Assembly (NCBI GenBank): GCA_964420325.1
Contig: CAYQSU010000063.1
Location: forward strand, 1 to 20,597
DNA from: CAYQSU01 sp964420325
Lineage (GTDB): Bacteria; Pseudomonadota; Alphaproteobacteria; Rhodospirillales; Defluviicoccaceae
DNA length: 20,597 nt
Direction: 5' to 3'
Position numbers and translations under genes: made by a program. Positions 7,893 through 15,617 of this stretch are shown piece by piece (positions within the stretch are counted from its first letter, which is position 1; every line of letters begins with the position of its first letter). A model generated the notes under the pieces. The model was not told the origin of the DNA. It worked only from the letters and a program-made list of their open reading frames with translations, and did no database searches.

Positions 7893-9788
7893 GTGAGACG
7901 ATGGTTCCGGCTCTGGTATCGCCTCCGGTCCATGGGGCCGGCCGAGGTTCTGCACCGCGTCCGGGAGCGCCTGTGGCTTCTCGTGTTCCGATGGGAGCAT
8001 CATCGCTTCGGCCGCGACTCCCCCGGACCGCAGGCGGCGCTCGCCTTTCGCTTCTGCTCGGCTTCGGAGCCGCAGCTGCCGGTGCTGCCGTGGGCGGCAC
8101 TGTCGGCGGCCGAGGAGCAGAGCCTCCTCGACGCAGAGTGGCCGGCCCTGGGATTCGCCTGGACGTGGAGGGACGACCCGGACCTCTGGCGGAGGGCGCC
8201 CGATACCGGAAGGCTGTGGCCCGCCCGGTTCTTCGCCGCCATCCCCTTTCGCGAGGGCAACGCCTGCGGCGACGTCCGCGTGGCGTGGGAGCCTGCGCGA
8301 TTGCAGCAGCTGGTGGCGCTGGCGCTGCTGGCCTCGACCACCCCCTCGCCCGAGCGCGCTCGGGCCGCCGTCGCCCTGATCGAGCGCCAGCTCCGCTCGT
8401 GGGGCGAGGCCAATCCCCCGTGGTCGGGCATCCACTACCTGTCGGCGATGGAGTGCGGCCTTCGCATCGTCGCTGTGTGCCATGCGATGGACATGGTTCG
8501 CGACCGGCTCGCCGACCGCGCCGGCACGTGGTCGCGCCTCGCGGCGCTCGTCGACAGCCACGCCACGCTGATCCTGCGCCGGCTCTCGCTCCACTCCTCG
8601 GCCGGCAACCACACCATCGCCGAGGCGGCGGGCCTCGTCTATGCCGGCGCCCTGTTCCGGGAGCTCGACGGCTCGAGGAGCTGGCTCTCCGAGGGTCTTG
8701 CGATCCTCGACGTCGAGGCGGCGCGCCAGGTTCTGCCCGACGGCGGCGGCATCGAGCAGGCGTTCTGGTATCACCTGTTCGTCGTCGACCTCCTGGGCCT
8801 TGTCGTTCGGCTGCTGGAGAGCCGCGGCCTGGAGGTTCCGGTACCCGTGTCGGAGGCTTGGCATCGCGGCAGGTCTTTTCTCGCCACCTTCGCCACGACT
8901 CCGGATGAGCTTCCGCGCATCGGCGACGCCGACGGCGGGTTTGCCCTGGCGCCGCAGCTGAGGCTTTCCTGGCAGGGGGCGGTGCCGCCGACGGACCCGT
9001 TGATCGTGCGCACCTTCCCGGATACGGGATGCTCGGTCATCGTCGACGCCGACGCGGGACCGTTCCGGGTGATCTTCGATCACGGCCCGCTCGGCATGGC
9101 GCCCTTGTACGGCCACGGCCACGCCGATGCCCTGCAGGTCCTGGTGTCGGTAGGAGGATGGGACGTGCTGTGCGACCCCGGAACCTTCACCTACACCGGC
9201 GATCCGCGATGGCGCCGGTACTTCCGCGGGACGCGCGCCCACAACACCGTCGCCGTCGACGGCCGGGACCAGGCATCCCAGCGGAGCGCGTTCCTGTGGG
9301 TGGATGGATACACGGCGGAGCCGGTCGTGGCCGAGGTCGGCGGGGATCGGGACATCCGTCTGCTGGCCCGCCACGACGGCTACCGGAGGCTGGGCGTCGT
9401 CCACTGGCGCGGGCTCGTCTATGATCGCACAGGGTTGCTGATCGTCTGGGACCGGCTGGTCGGGGACGGCATCCAGGATCTCGAGCTCAACTGGCACTGT
9501 GACGGCGAGGTCGCCGGCAGCGGCTCGTCATGGACCGTCTCGCGCGGTGCGACCATCCATCTCGCGGGTTCCGGCGGCATGATCGCGTCGCATGTCGGGG
9601 ATGCCGAGCCGATCCGCGGCTGGCGGGCTCCCCGCTACGGCCAGCGGCGGCCGATCGCCACGCTGACCTGTGCCGCGAGGGTGCCGCTGCCCCACGAGTT
9701 CCTCACCGTGATCCGGCTGGACGCCTTGCCGCCGGATGACGCGAAGGTCGCAGCCGCGATCGAAGTCCTGCGGAGGCTCGCCGCGTGA
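7893..9788 (+). CDS. heparinase II/III-like polysaccharide lyase
   Basis: The 631-residue protein matches the architecture of heparinase II/III and alginate-lyase-like enzymes, which cleave uronic-acid-containing chains by beta-elimination. An alpha/alpha-toroid part carries SAGNHTIAEAAGL, with Asn-His at 239-240. A beta-sandwich part carries GHGHADALQ at 407-415, DPGTFTYTGD and FRGTRAHNTVAVDG from 444, with His 450. These are the conserved blocks of the Hepar_II_III family. The start is GTG at 7893, supported by GGAGG at 7880-7884 with eight bases spacing. The N-terminus (RRWFRLWYRLRSMGPAEVL) is basic and lacks an obvious cleavable signal peptide, so its compartment is uncertain. The stop overlaps the next start in GTGA (9785-9788), implying translational coupling with the glycosyltransferase. 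In such loci a lyase may trim polymer or clear failed product; the substrate is unknown. Confidence 0.88.
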   Translation: MRRWFRLWYRLRSMGPAEVLHRVRERLWLLVFRWEHHRFGRDSPGPQAALAFRFCSASEPQLPVLPWAALSAAEEQSLLDAEWPALGFAWTWRDDPDLWRRAPDTGRLWPARFFAAIPFREGNACGDVRVAWEPARLQQLVALALLASTTPSPERARAAVALIERQLRSWGEANPPWSGIHYLSAMECGLRIVAVCHAMDMVRDRLADRAGTWSRLAALVDSHATLILRRLSLHSSAGNHTIAEAAGLVYAGALFRELDGSRSWLSEGLAILDVEAARQVLPDGGGIEQAFWYHLFVVDLLGLVVRLLESRGLEVPVPVSEAWHRGRSFLATFATTPDELPRIGDADGGFALAPQLRLSWQGAVPPTDPLIVRTFPDTGCSVIVDADAGPFRVIFDHGPLGMAPLYGHGHADALQVLVSVGGWDVLCDPGTFTYTGDPRWRRYFRGTRAHNTVAVDGRDQASQRSAFLWVDGYTAEPVVAEVGGDRDIRLLARHDGYRRLGVVHWRGLVYDRTGLLIVWDRLVGDGIQDLELNWHCDGEVAGSGSSWTVSRGATIHLAGSGGMIASHVGDAEPIRGWRAPRYGQRRPIATLTCAARVPLPHEFLTVIRLDALPPDDAKVAAAIEVLRRLAA

Positions 9789-10519
9789 AACCGCAACGGA
9801 TCGAGATCCTGGGTGTTCCCGTCGACGGCGTCGACATGGCGAGCGCGCTCGGCCGTGTCGAGGCGATGGCGCGCGGCGACCGCTGCCGGACCGTGATCGC
9901 CGTCAACCCGGAGAAGGTGATGAAGGCGTGCGAGGATGCCGACCTCCTCGCGGCGTTGCGGGCCGCGGACCTGCTGATCCCGGACGGCATCGGCGTCGTC
10001 CTGGCGGCGAGGCTTCTCGGTCTCGGCCGGATGCGGCGCGTCCCCGGCTCGGAGCTGATGCCGGCGATTTGCGGGCTCGCCGTACGGTCGGGGCTCTCGG
10101 TGTTCCTCTACGGCGCGCGGCCCGAGGTCAACGCCAGGGCCGGCGAGGTGCTGCGGGAGCGCTATCCCGGGCTCAGGATCGCCGGACTGGAGCATGGCTA
10201 CGTCCCGGAGGACGGCATGGCGGATCTGATCGCCCGCATCGACGCGTCCGGCGCCGACATCCTCTTCGTCGGCCTCGGCAGCCCCAGGCAGGAGCTGTGG
10301 ATGGCCCGCCACGCCGCCGCGCTCGGCGTCAAGGTCTGCCAGGGGGTCGGCGGCACCTTCGACGTGCTGGCGGGCAGGGTGAAGCGGGCGCCGGCGCTGT
10401 TCCTCAGGCTCAATCTCGAGTGGTTCTATCGCCTCGTCAGCGAGCCGTCGCGCCTCGCCCGGCAGTCCGCTCTCCCCCGCTTCGCCGCAGCCGTCCTGCG
10501 CGAGCGGCTTCGAGGATGA
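9785..10519 (+). CDS. WecG/TagA/CpsF family glycosyltransferase (GT26)
   Basis: The product has 244 residues, the normal size for GT26 enzymes. These transfer ManNAc or ManNAcA to a GlcNAc-pyrophosphoryl-undecaprenol acceptor at the membrane. Conserved features are AVNPEKV around residues 39-45, the proposed catalytic Asp in LIPDGIGVV (Asp 67), VFLYGARPEV at 106-115, GLGSPRQELWM at 163-173 and QGVGGTFDVLAG at 186-197. The C-terminal basic and hydrophobic residues (LEWFYRLVSEPSRLAR) fit membrane attachment. The GTG start overlaps the heparinase-like stop by four bases. With wecB present and no UDP-ManNAc dehydrogenase visible here, a TagA-like transfer of plain ManNAc is the simplest reading. 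That assignment is an inference, and genes outside the window could change it. Confidence 0.93.
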   Translation: MKPQRIEILGVPVDGVDMASALGRVEAMARGDRCRTVIAVNPEKVMKACEDADLLAALRAADLLIPDGIGVVLAARLLGLGRMRRVPGSELMPAICGLAVRSGLSVFLYGARPEVNARAGEVLRERYPGLRIAGLEHGYVPEDGMADLIARIDASGADILFVGLGSPRQELWMARHAAALGVKVCQGVGGTFDVLAGRVKRAPALFLRLNLEWFYRLVSEPSRLARQSALPRFAAAVLRERLRG

Positions 10520-10610
10520 CGGGCACCGCACACATCGCGCGCCCGTTGCCGCCGGACGCCGCCCATGATACCTGCACGTTTGTTCCGCGGCGCCGCTCGC
10601 CCGCAAGGCC

Positions 10611-10615
10611 AGAGG
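10611..10615 (+). promoter_or_regulatory. Shine-Dalgarno that favours the 10621 start
   Basis: AGAGG lies five bases before the ATG at 10621. A competing in-frame ATG at 10516 overlaps the preceding stop as ATGA, a classic coupling arrangement. The 35 extra residues it would add are Pro/Arg/Ala-rich and look like translated noncoding DNA. The AGAGG site therefore supports 10621 as the main start. Confidence 0.5.
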
Positions 10616-10620
10616 CAAGC

Positions 10621-11328
10621 ATGATCAGATCCTTTTCGTACACCGCGTACCGAGAGTCGGTGGGCGTCTTCAGACGATCGAAGATGCTGGCGAGGCTTCT
10701 GTTCCACGTACGCGTGCCGGGCCCGGAGAGGCGCAGCTACTGGGACTGGGTGACCTCGGGGCTCAGGACCTCGCTGCGCGAGCAGGACATGGCCGGAACG
10801 CGGTTCCTGGAGATGGGGTGCGGCTTCGTTCCAGTTCTGTCGCTCCTGGCCCATCATCTCGGATGCCGCGATGTCACCGCTGCCGACGTCGTGCCCGAGT
10901 GTGTCGACGAGGCGGAGACCTTTCTCGCGCAGAACGGTGTCGATGCTGAGGTGCTGCAAAGCGATTTCGATCGCAACCTACCCGAGGGCGCCCTCTACGA
11001 CGTCATCGTTTTCAACCCACCCTACGTTCCCGAGAAATGGCAGAAGTACCTTATGCCGCGGGACGCAAACGGCACGGCTGTGCCCGACCAAGGGGTGAGA
11101 TCCTTCGGAGGCAAAGATGGCAGTCTGAAGATCGCCGAGTTCTTGGATAAGATGCCGAAATACTTGACCGGAAACGGCAAGATCCTGATTGGGGTCAACC
11201 GCTTCTACGTTCGTGACGAGCTCGTTCGGTCCGCCCTCGCCAAGACCGATCTTAAGATCGAGGGCGTAAAGGCATATGCGCTCATGCCGGTGAACGTCTA
11301 CACGTTGCGCCGGCAGGCGCCGACCTAG
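10621..11328 (+). CDS. class I SAM-dependent methyltransferase, PrmC/small-MTase-like
   Basis: The 235-residue protein has the SAM-binding motif I FLEMGCGFVPVLSLLA (core EMGCG at 64-68), an acidic motif II (VTAADV) and the NPPY tetrapeptide at 132-135 (IVFNPPYVPEKW). Next comes FGGKDGSLKIAEFL, as in PrmC/HemK and 'small' methyltransferases. NPPY enzymes known so far methylate amide or exocyclic amino nitrogen (glutamine side chain, adenine, guanine). That makes the substrate in a polysaccharide operon unclear: it could modify an amino or amide group on a sugar, or be an unrelated passenger. The fold is clear and the role is not. Codon use looks less GC-biased than in the upstream genes. The gene ends the plus operon and shares its stop region (CTAG, 11325-11328) with the convergent carbamoyltransferase gene. 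Confidence 0.8.
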   Translation: MIRSFSYTAYRESVGVFRRSKMLARLLFHVRVPGPERRSYWDWVTSGLRTSLREQDMAGTRFLEMGCGFVPVLSLLAHHLGCRDVTAADVVPECVDEAETFLAQNGVDAEVLQSDFDRNLPEGALYDVIVFNPPYVPEKWQKYLMPRDANGTAVPDQGVRSFGGKDGSLKIAEFLDKMPKYLTGNGKILIGVNRFYVRDELVRSALAKTDLKIEGVKAYALMPVNVYTLRRQAPT

Positions 11329-13112
11329 GGACTTCCGATGGGCATTGCGCCGCTCGCCTTTTGCCGCCAGTCATCGTCGCATACGAAGCTGCCGATGACG
11401 AGCTTGTCGACCCCGCTTTTCAGGAACGTGGCGATCGCCTCCTCCGGCGTATTGACGATCGGCTCCTGGATGTTGAAAGACGTATTGAGCAGCACTCCCA
11501 CCCCGGTCAACCGTTCGAACCGGTCGATGAGGCGCCAGTAAAGAGGGTTCGCGTCCCGTTCCACCGTGTGGACGCGGGCCGTTCCGTCGACGTGGGTCAC
11601 GGCCGGGATCACGTCCCGCTTGTCCGGCCGCACCCGCGAGACGATGTTCATGAACGGGCTCGGCTGGCGGATCTCGAAGTACTGATCGGCCACCTCGGCC
11701 TTGACCGAGGGCGCAAACGGTCGGAACAGCTCGCGCTTCTTGATCTTGACGTTGATCACCTCGCGGATGCCGTCGTCGCGAGGATCGGCGAGGAACGAGC
11801 GGTTGCCGAGGGCGCGCGGGCCGAACTCTGAAGCCCCCTGGAACCAGGCGACGAGCTCGCCGCGGGCCAAGCATTCGGCAGCGACCTGCACGAGGTCGTC
11901 CGTCTCCTTGCAGGGCGGCACCGGGAGGCGAAGCCGCACGAAAGCCTGCTCGATGTCGGCGTCGGTGAAGATGTCCCCCGTGTACGGAGTGGCCATGCGC
12001 AGCCGCTGACCGTTGGTTCCGAACAGCCGCTCGCCGAGGAATGCGGCACCGATCGCGCAGCCGGCGTCGTGCGGAGCGGGAGGGACGACGATGCGGTCGA
12101 ACATCCCGGCGGTGGTCAGCCTGCCGTTGGCGGTCACGTTCAAGGCACAGCCGCCGGCCACGCACAGGTGCGTCACCCCCGGCTTCTTGCTCTTCGCCCA
12201 CGCCATCATGTGCATGAGCACATCCTCGAACACCGCCTGGATGCTGGCGGCGATGTCGCGATGGTGCTGGGTGAACTCCGCCTCCGGCCTTCGTTCGGTG
12301 CCGAAAAGGCTCGTGAGTTCCGGGGAGAACCTGCCTTCGAGCGCATCGTGGTAATTGAGAACGCGCCGGTTCAGCATGTACCCGCCCTCCGGCAGCTTCC
12401 TCAGAATCTTCTCCGCGATGACATCGCGAAAGACGGGCTCGCCGTAGGGCGCGAGGCCCATCATCTTATACTCGCCCTCGAGCATCTTGAAGCCGAGGAA
12501 GCCCGTGAACGCGCTGTAGTAGTGGCCGAGGGAGTTGGGCCAAGGAACCCGCTTCAGCACCTCGAAGGTTCCGCCATTCAGGTACCAGATGACGGTTGAA
12601 TGCTCCTCACCGCCGCCGTCGTAGGTGAGACAGAGCGCCTCGTCGAACGGCGAGATGTTGAAGGCGCTCGCCGCGTGGCAGCGGTGATGATCGAAGTAGC
12701 GGATCGGGCAGGAAAACCTGCCGAAATGCCGGCTCAGGATCGCGCGCAGCGTGAACAGGTCGAACCACCGCCCGCGCATCTCCGGATGGCCGGGCACGGA
12801 ATCGCGAAGGCCGATCACCTTCTTGACGTGGCGCAGCGTGGACAAGGCGCCTCGCCGATCGCTGACGGCGCTGCTGAGCGTGTGCACGGCGCGCGTGCGC
12901 AGGCGCCACGGCTGCCAGAACACGCAGACCGCGTCCATGTCCTGCAGGGCGACCCCCGTCTTGTCGAAACAGGAGCGGATGGACCGGAGAGGAAAGGCGC
13001 CGTCGTTCTTGAGCCGCGTCAGGCGCTCCTCCTCGATCGCGGCAACGATCTCGCCGTCCACGCTGATCGCAGCGGCGCTCGCTCCCATGGTGCTCAGGCC
13101 GAGGATTCTCAT
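11325..13112 (-). CDS. NodU/CmcH-type O-carbamoyltransferase
   Basis: The 595-residue protein belongs to the TobZ/NodU/CmcH family, which makes carbamoyl-adenylate from carbamoyl phosphate and ATP and moves the carbamoyl group to a sugar hydroxyl. The N-terminal Kae1-like domain has AIEEERLTRLKNDGAFP, FDHHRCHAASAF (His 142 and 146 fit the HxxxH metal site), LCLTYDGGG, CVAGGCALNVTANG and PPAPHDAGCAIGAAF with the metal-site Asp near 349. The C-terminal domain has FQGASEFGPRALGNRSFLADPR from about 424 and LNTSFNIQEPIVNTPEEA. The start MRILGLS is preceded by an excellent GGAGGAG (complement of 13117-13123). The His-Asp normally found just before the Ser/Ala-rich motif near the N-terminus reads Met-Gly here (residues 9-10). 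It is the last gene of the minus operon. Confidence 0.93.
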   Translation of the reverse strand: MRILGLSTMGASAAAISVDGEIVAAIEEERLTRLKNDGAFPLRSIRSCFDKTGVALQDMDAVCVFWQPWRLRTRAVHTLSSAVSDRRGALSTLRHVKKVIGLRDSVPGHPEMRGRWFDLFTLRAILSRHFGRFSCPIRYFDHHRCHAASAFNISPFDEALCLTYDGGGEEHSTVIWYLNGGTFEVLKRVPWPNSLGHYYSAFTGFLGFKMLEGEYKMMGLAPYGEPVFRDVIAEKILRKLPEGGYMLNRRVLNYHDALEGRFSPELTSLFGTERRPEAEFTQHHRDIAASIQAVFEDVLMHMMAWAKSKKPGVTHLCVAGGCALNVTANGRLTTAGMFDRIVVPPAPHDAGCAIGAAFLGERLFGTNGQRLRMATPYTGDIFTDADIEQAFVRLRLPVPPCKETDDLVQVAAECLARGELVAWFQGASEFGPRALGNRSFLADPRDDGIREVINVKIKKRELFRPFAPSVKAEVADQYFEIRQPSPFMNIVSRVRPDKRDVIPAVTHVDGTARVHTVERDANPLYWRLIDRFERLTGVGVLLNTSFNIQEPIVNTPEEAIATFLKSGVDKLVIGSFVCDDDWRQKASGAMPIGSP

Positions 13113-13116
13113 GGCA

Positions 13117-13123
13117 CTCCTCC
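13117..13123 (-). promoter_or_regulatory. strong Shine-Dalgarno of the carbamoyltransferase gene
   Basis: The complement reads GGAGGAG, four bases before the ATG at 13112. It is one of the two strongest ribosome-binding sites seen in the window and fixes the start against an upstream in-frame codon at 13148. The gap 13124-13251 upstream shows no convincing promoter. Confidence 0.6.
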
Positions 13124-13251
13124 GGTGCGGTGACAGGCGTTCCGGCAACAGGAAACCCGTAAACGAGATGGCGGGTTGGCGACCCGGTCCAGCATGCCAT
13201 GTGAGGGCTTAGAGACGGGTGGATTCACGCCGCCGCCTAGGTCCTTCTGGA

Positions 13252-14139
13252 TCAGGCGCTGGCGTGCGTCCGCGCATACGCGCCAACGGTCATGAAACGG
13301 ACATCGGGAAAGGTTCTGGCGTAGTTGAGGAGTTCGCGGGTGGCCGCGAGCTTGGTCTCGGGCGTGCCGCGGTAGAAATGGCGCCTGAGCCGCAATCCGT
13401 GTACGCGAACGTTGCGATGGTAGCTTTTCGCCCCCGGGATCTCGGCTGCGAACTCGTAAGGATGGAACAGGTAGACGATCGGCTTTCCCGTTCTCCGCGA
13501 CTCGGCGACGAGCGAGCGGAGGAACAGCTTCATGAACGGAACGCCGAGCACGTAGAGCGCGCTCGAGATGAAAGGCAGGCCCAGGGCCGAGATCGGGATC
13601 TCGAGGATCGGCATGTCGCCGCGCCGGTAGGGGTCGTCGGGCGAGGGATGATAGGGTGTTCTCGGGGCGCGGAGCCACCCGGTGTTGACGCCGTTGGAGC
13701 TCACGAGATCGCACCGCTGCGAACACACCGAGGAGTCCGCCTGGTAGCCGGCGCTCGCCAGAACCGCAAACGTCGTCGCCGAGATCTTCACCCGGGGCGC
13801 GCGGAACGAGACGATGTCGGTTCCGGCGATCCGCTTCAGCGTGGTCGTCGCCGCCTCGAGGTAGCGCCGCTGCATCTCCTCCGGCATCCGGCTGTACTCC
13901 TCCTCGTCGCCGTGGGTGAGGCCATGGCAGCCGATCTCGTGGCCGGCCTCGCGGAGCCGGGACGGCTGATCCGCCACCTGCTCCGCCTCGCGGGCGACGA
14001 AGAAGAAGGTGAAGGGGATCCCGAGTTCGCGGCCGATCGCGAGCAGGCTCTCGAAGCTCCGGCCCTTCTCGTCGGCGGCATGGTGGGTCGAATAGTCGAC
14101 ATCACCGGTGATGAGGACCGGCACCCTCCGCTTGCCCAT
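13252..14139 (-). CDS. polysaccharide deacetylase (NodB/CE4-like)
   Basis: The product has 295 residues from the ATG at 14139. CE4 enzymes remove N- or O-acetyl groups with a divalent metal held by Asp-His-His. The expected motifs appear in order: TGDVDYS with Asp 13 and Asp 15, GHEIGCHGLTHG with the HxxxH pair His 72 and His 76, and FRAPR at 112-116. LEIPIS and YLFHPYEF follow, the latter supplying the late His. No signal peptide is visible, suggesting cytoplasmic or membrane-peripheral action, as for some LPS-locus deacetylases. A TTG at 14157 would add six residues; ATG is preferred, although its GGAG lies only two bases away. It does not carry the opening (SVDVEDYF-like) typical of the XrtA-locus deacetylase. 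It sits between the polymerase-like and carbamoyltransferase genes on the same strand. Confidence 0.92.
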   Translation of the reverse strand: MGKRRVPVLITGDVDYSTHHAADEKGRSFESLLAIGRELGIPFTFFFVAREAEQVADQPSRLREAGHEIGCHGLTHGDEEEYSRMPEEMQRRYLEAATTTLKRIAGTDIVSFRAPRVKISATTFAVLASAGYQADSSVCSQRCDLVSSNGVNTGWLRAPRTPYHPSPDDPYRRGDMPILEIPISALGLPFISSALYVLGVPFMKLFLRSLVAESRRTGKPIVYLFHPYEFAAEIPGAKSYHRNVRVHGLRLRRHFYRGTPETKLAATRELLNYARTFPDVRFMTVGAYARTHASA

Positions 14140-14254
14140 GGCTCCGCCAAACCTCAACCGGGTGTCTCAAGGCCCTGATGCAAGGGAGACCTTCGGCCTG
14201 CGCCGCTTAGAATAGCCAACCGCCGCCCGCCATGACCAGCGCCAAGATCAGGGT

Positions 14255-15592
14255 TCACGGCCGTTGCCCCTCATCCGCCTGCCGCGCCGGCGCCGGCGAC
14301 TCGACCGGGAGACGCGAGGCCCGCTTCGTCGGCCGCCGATCCCGGGCCTCGAATTCCACGCCCTTCAGCGCCAGGCCGATGAAGCCGAGCACGAACCACT
14401 GGAAGCTGGGATAGGCGCTCGGCACGAGGCCGATCGAATCGACGAGCCACATCAGGAACAGCATCAGCGCCATCGTGTTCAACGGCGTCCGGCTGCGCAG
14501 ATAGAGCGCAAGCACCCTGAGTCCGATTGCGCCGATGAGCCAGACGTAGAGCGCCAGACCGATGTATCCGCCGGAACTCAGCCGAAACAGGTAGTCGTTG
14601 TGGGCACCCATGCCTGTGCCGTTGCCGAACACCTGCCAGATGAAGTCCCTGTTCGAGAAGCTCGCGAGCATGGCTTCCCAGCCATAGAATCGCCCCGCCA
14701 GCATCCGCTTCTTGTCCCACTCAGTTGCGTCTTCGGAGAGGCCGACGACTTCCTTGGAGTACAGCTGCTCGATTTCACTGGTGACCCTGTCGCCTTCGGC
14801 GAACGCGACCACGAACAGGAGTGGAGCGGCGAGGAGAAGAACTCGCGCCTGCCGCTGGCCAAACATCCATATCAGGAACCACAGGCCCGCAGTCAGCACG
14901 CCGGATTTTGAGTAGATCTTATAGAGAACAAATAGCGTTGCCGCGGCATACGCAATCAAAATAATCTTGATTATTGTTCCACCTCTGGCTGATAGAAAGT
15001 ACGACCAATACAACAGAATTGCGGTTAGCGTTTGGAATACATACCAGCGAGTCGTTACGCTGTCATGATAGAGGCCGACATTCCGCACCAGCCCTACGGT
15101 CATTCTCTGGCGGAACGCCGAGCCACCAACGAATTCCTGATAAAGGCCGACGAGCACGGGAAAGAGGCCGGCGAGAAGCAGGACAACGAGCAGGCGCTTG
15201 AACGAGGCCCGATCGGCGAACAGCGCGGCCAGCATGTAGAAGCCGATGATCGGGTTGATGTTCTTCGCCGCCATTTCGAGGGCGGGAACGAGGCCGTGGC
15301 TCGCCAGTAGATGCAGCGAGGTGAGCATGCCGTAGCCGGTAAAGGCGAACCAGAGACCGGCCAGCGGAATCGACGAAAGCGGCGGCCCGCGCCGCATCGA
15401 GTGGATGAAGATCATCACCGGCACCAGCACCCCGACCACGGCGAGCGGGCTGATGCCGAATGCCCGGTCGGCCCAGGAGGTGTCGACGACCGGCTTGGTC
15501 AGCAGGGCCAGCATCACCCCTGTCTGCGCTCCGGCCGCGGTGAAGCCGATGGTGACGACGAGGAGCGAGAGGACTGCCGCGAGGAGAGTCAT
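14255..15592 (-). CDS. O-antigen polymerase/ligase-like membrane protein (Wzy/WaaL type)
   Basis: The 445-residue protein has roughly ten or more hydrophobic segments, starting with TLLAAVLSLLVVTIGF. Its large polar loop (about residues 268-335) contains GRFYGWEAML near 300 and HNDYLFRLSSGGYIGL from 331. The HND followed by a glycine-rich helix is the usual mark of the Wzy_C/O-antigen ligase family. KSGVLTAG at 229-236 corresponds to the 'SRtG' region of these proteins. In the inner membrane it would polymerise undecaprenyl-linked repeat units or ligate them to an acceptor; sequence alone does not separate the two. The last 30 residues are polar and probably cytoplasmic. The middle of the gene (14881-15060) has about 46% G+C by hand count, far below the surrounding DNA. 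The ribosome-binding site is weak. It begins 25 bases after the acyltransferase stop. Confidence 0.85.
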   Translation of the reverse strand: MTLLAAVLSLLVVTIGFTAAGAQTGVMLALLTKPVVDTSWADRAFGISPLAVVGVLVPVMIFIHSMRRGPPLSSIPLAGLWFAFTGYGMLTSLHLLASHGLVPALEMAAKNINPIIGFYMLAALFADRASFKRLLVVLLLAGLFPVLVGLYQEFVGGSAFRQRMTVGLVRNVGLYHDSVTTRWYVFQTLTAILLYWSYFLSARGGTIIKIILIAYAAATLFVLYKIYSKSGVLTAGLWFLIWMFGQRQARVLLLAAPLLFVVAFAEGDRVTSEIEQLYSKEVVGLSEDATEWDKKRMLAGRFYGWEAMLASFSNRDFIWQVFGNGTGMGAHNDYLFRLSSGGYIGLALYVWLIGAIGLRVLALYLRSRTPLNTMALMLFLMWLVDSIGLVPSAYPSFQWFVLGFIGLALKGVEFEARDRRPTKRASRLPVESPAPARQADEGQRP

Positions 15593-15617
15593 GCGAGCGT
15601 GCCGGCTCCGTCCAGGA

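Noticed and set aside
5501..7933. Very long minus-strand open frame opposite the oxidoreductase gene
   Set aside because: It is the antisense of a gene with clear domains, its translation is low-complexity and charged, and it matches no family.
13172..13186. Small hairpin CGGGT-TGGCG-ACCCG upstream of the carbamoyltransferase gene
   Set aside because: It has only five pairs, and an alternative pairing with AACCCG at 13154-13159 competes; chance is likely.
14154..14258. 34-residue GTG ORF filling the gap between the polymerase and deacetylase genes
   Set aside because: It has no clear ribosome site and an Arg/Gly-rich product; the GTGA overlap alone is not enough support.
14960..14975. Perfect AT-rich palindrome AATAATC-TT-GATTATT
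   Set aside because: It lies inside the polymerase coding sequence over repeated Ile/Leu codons (TIIKIILI) and is best explained by codon content.
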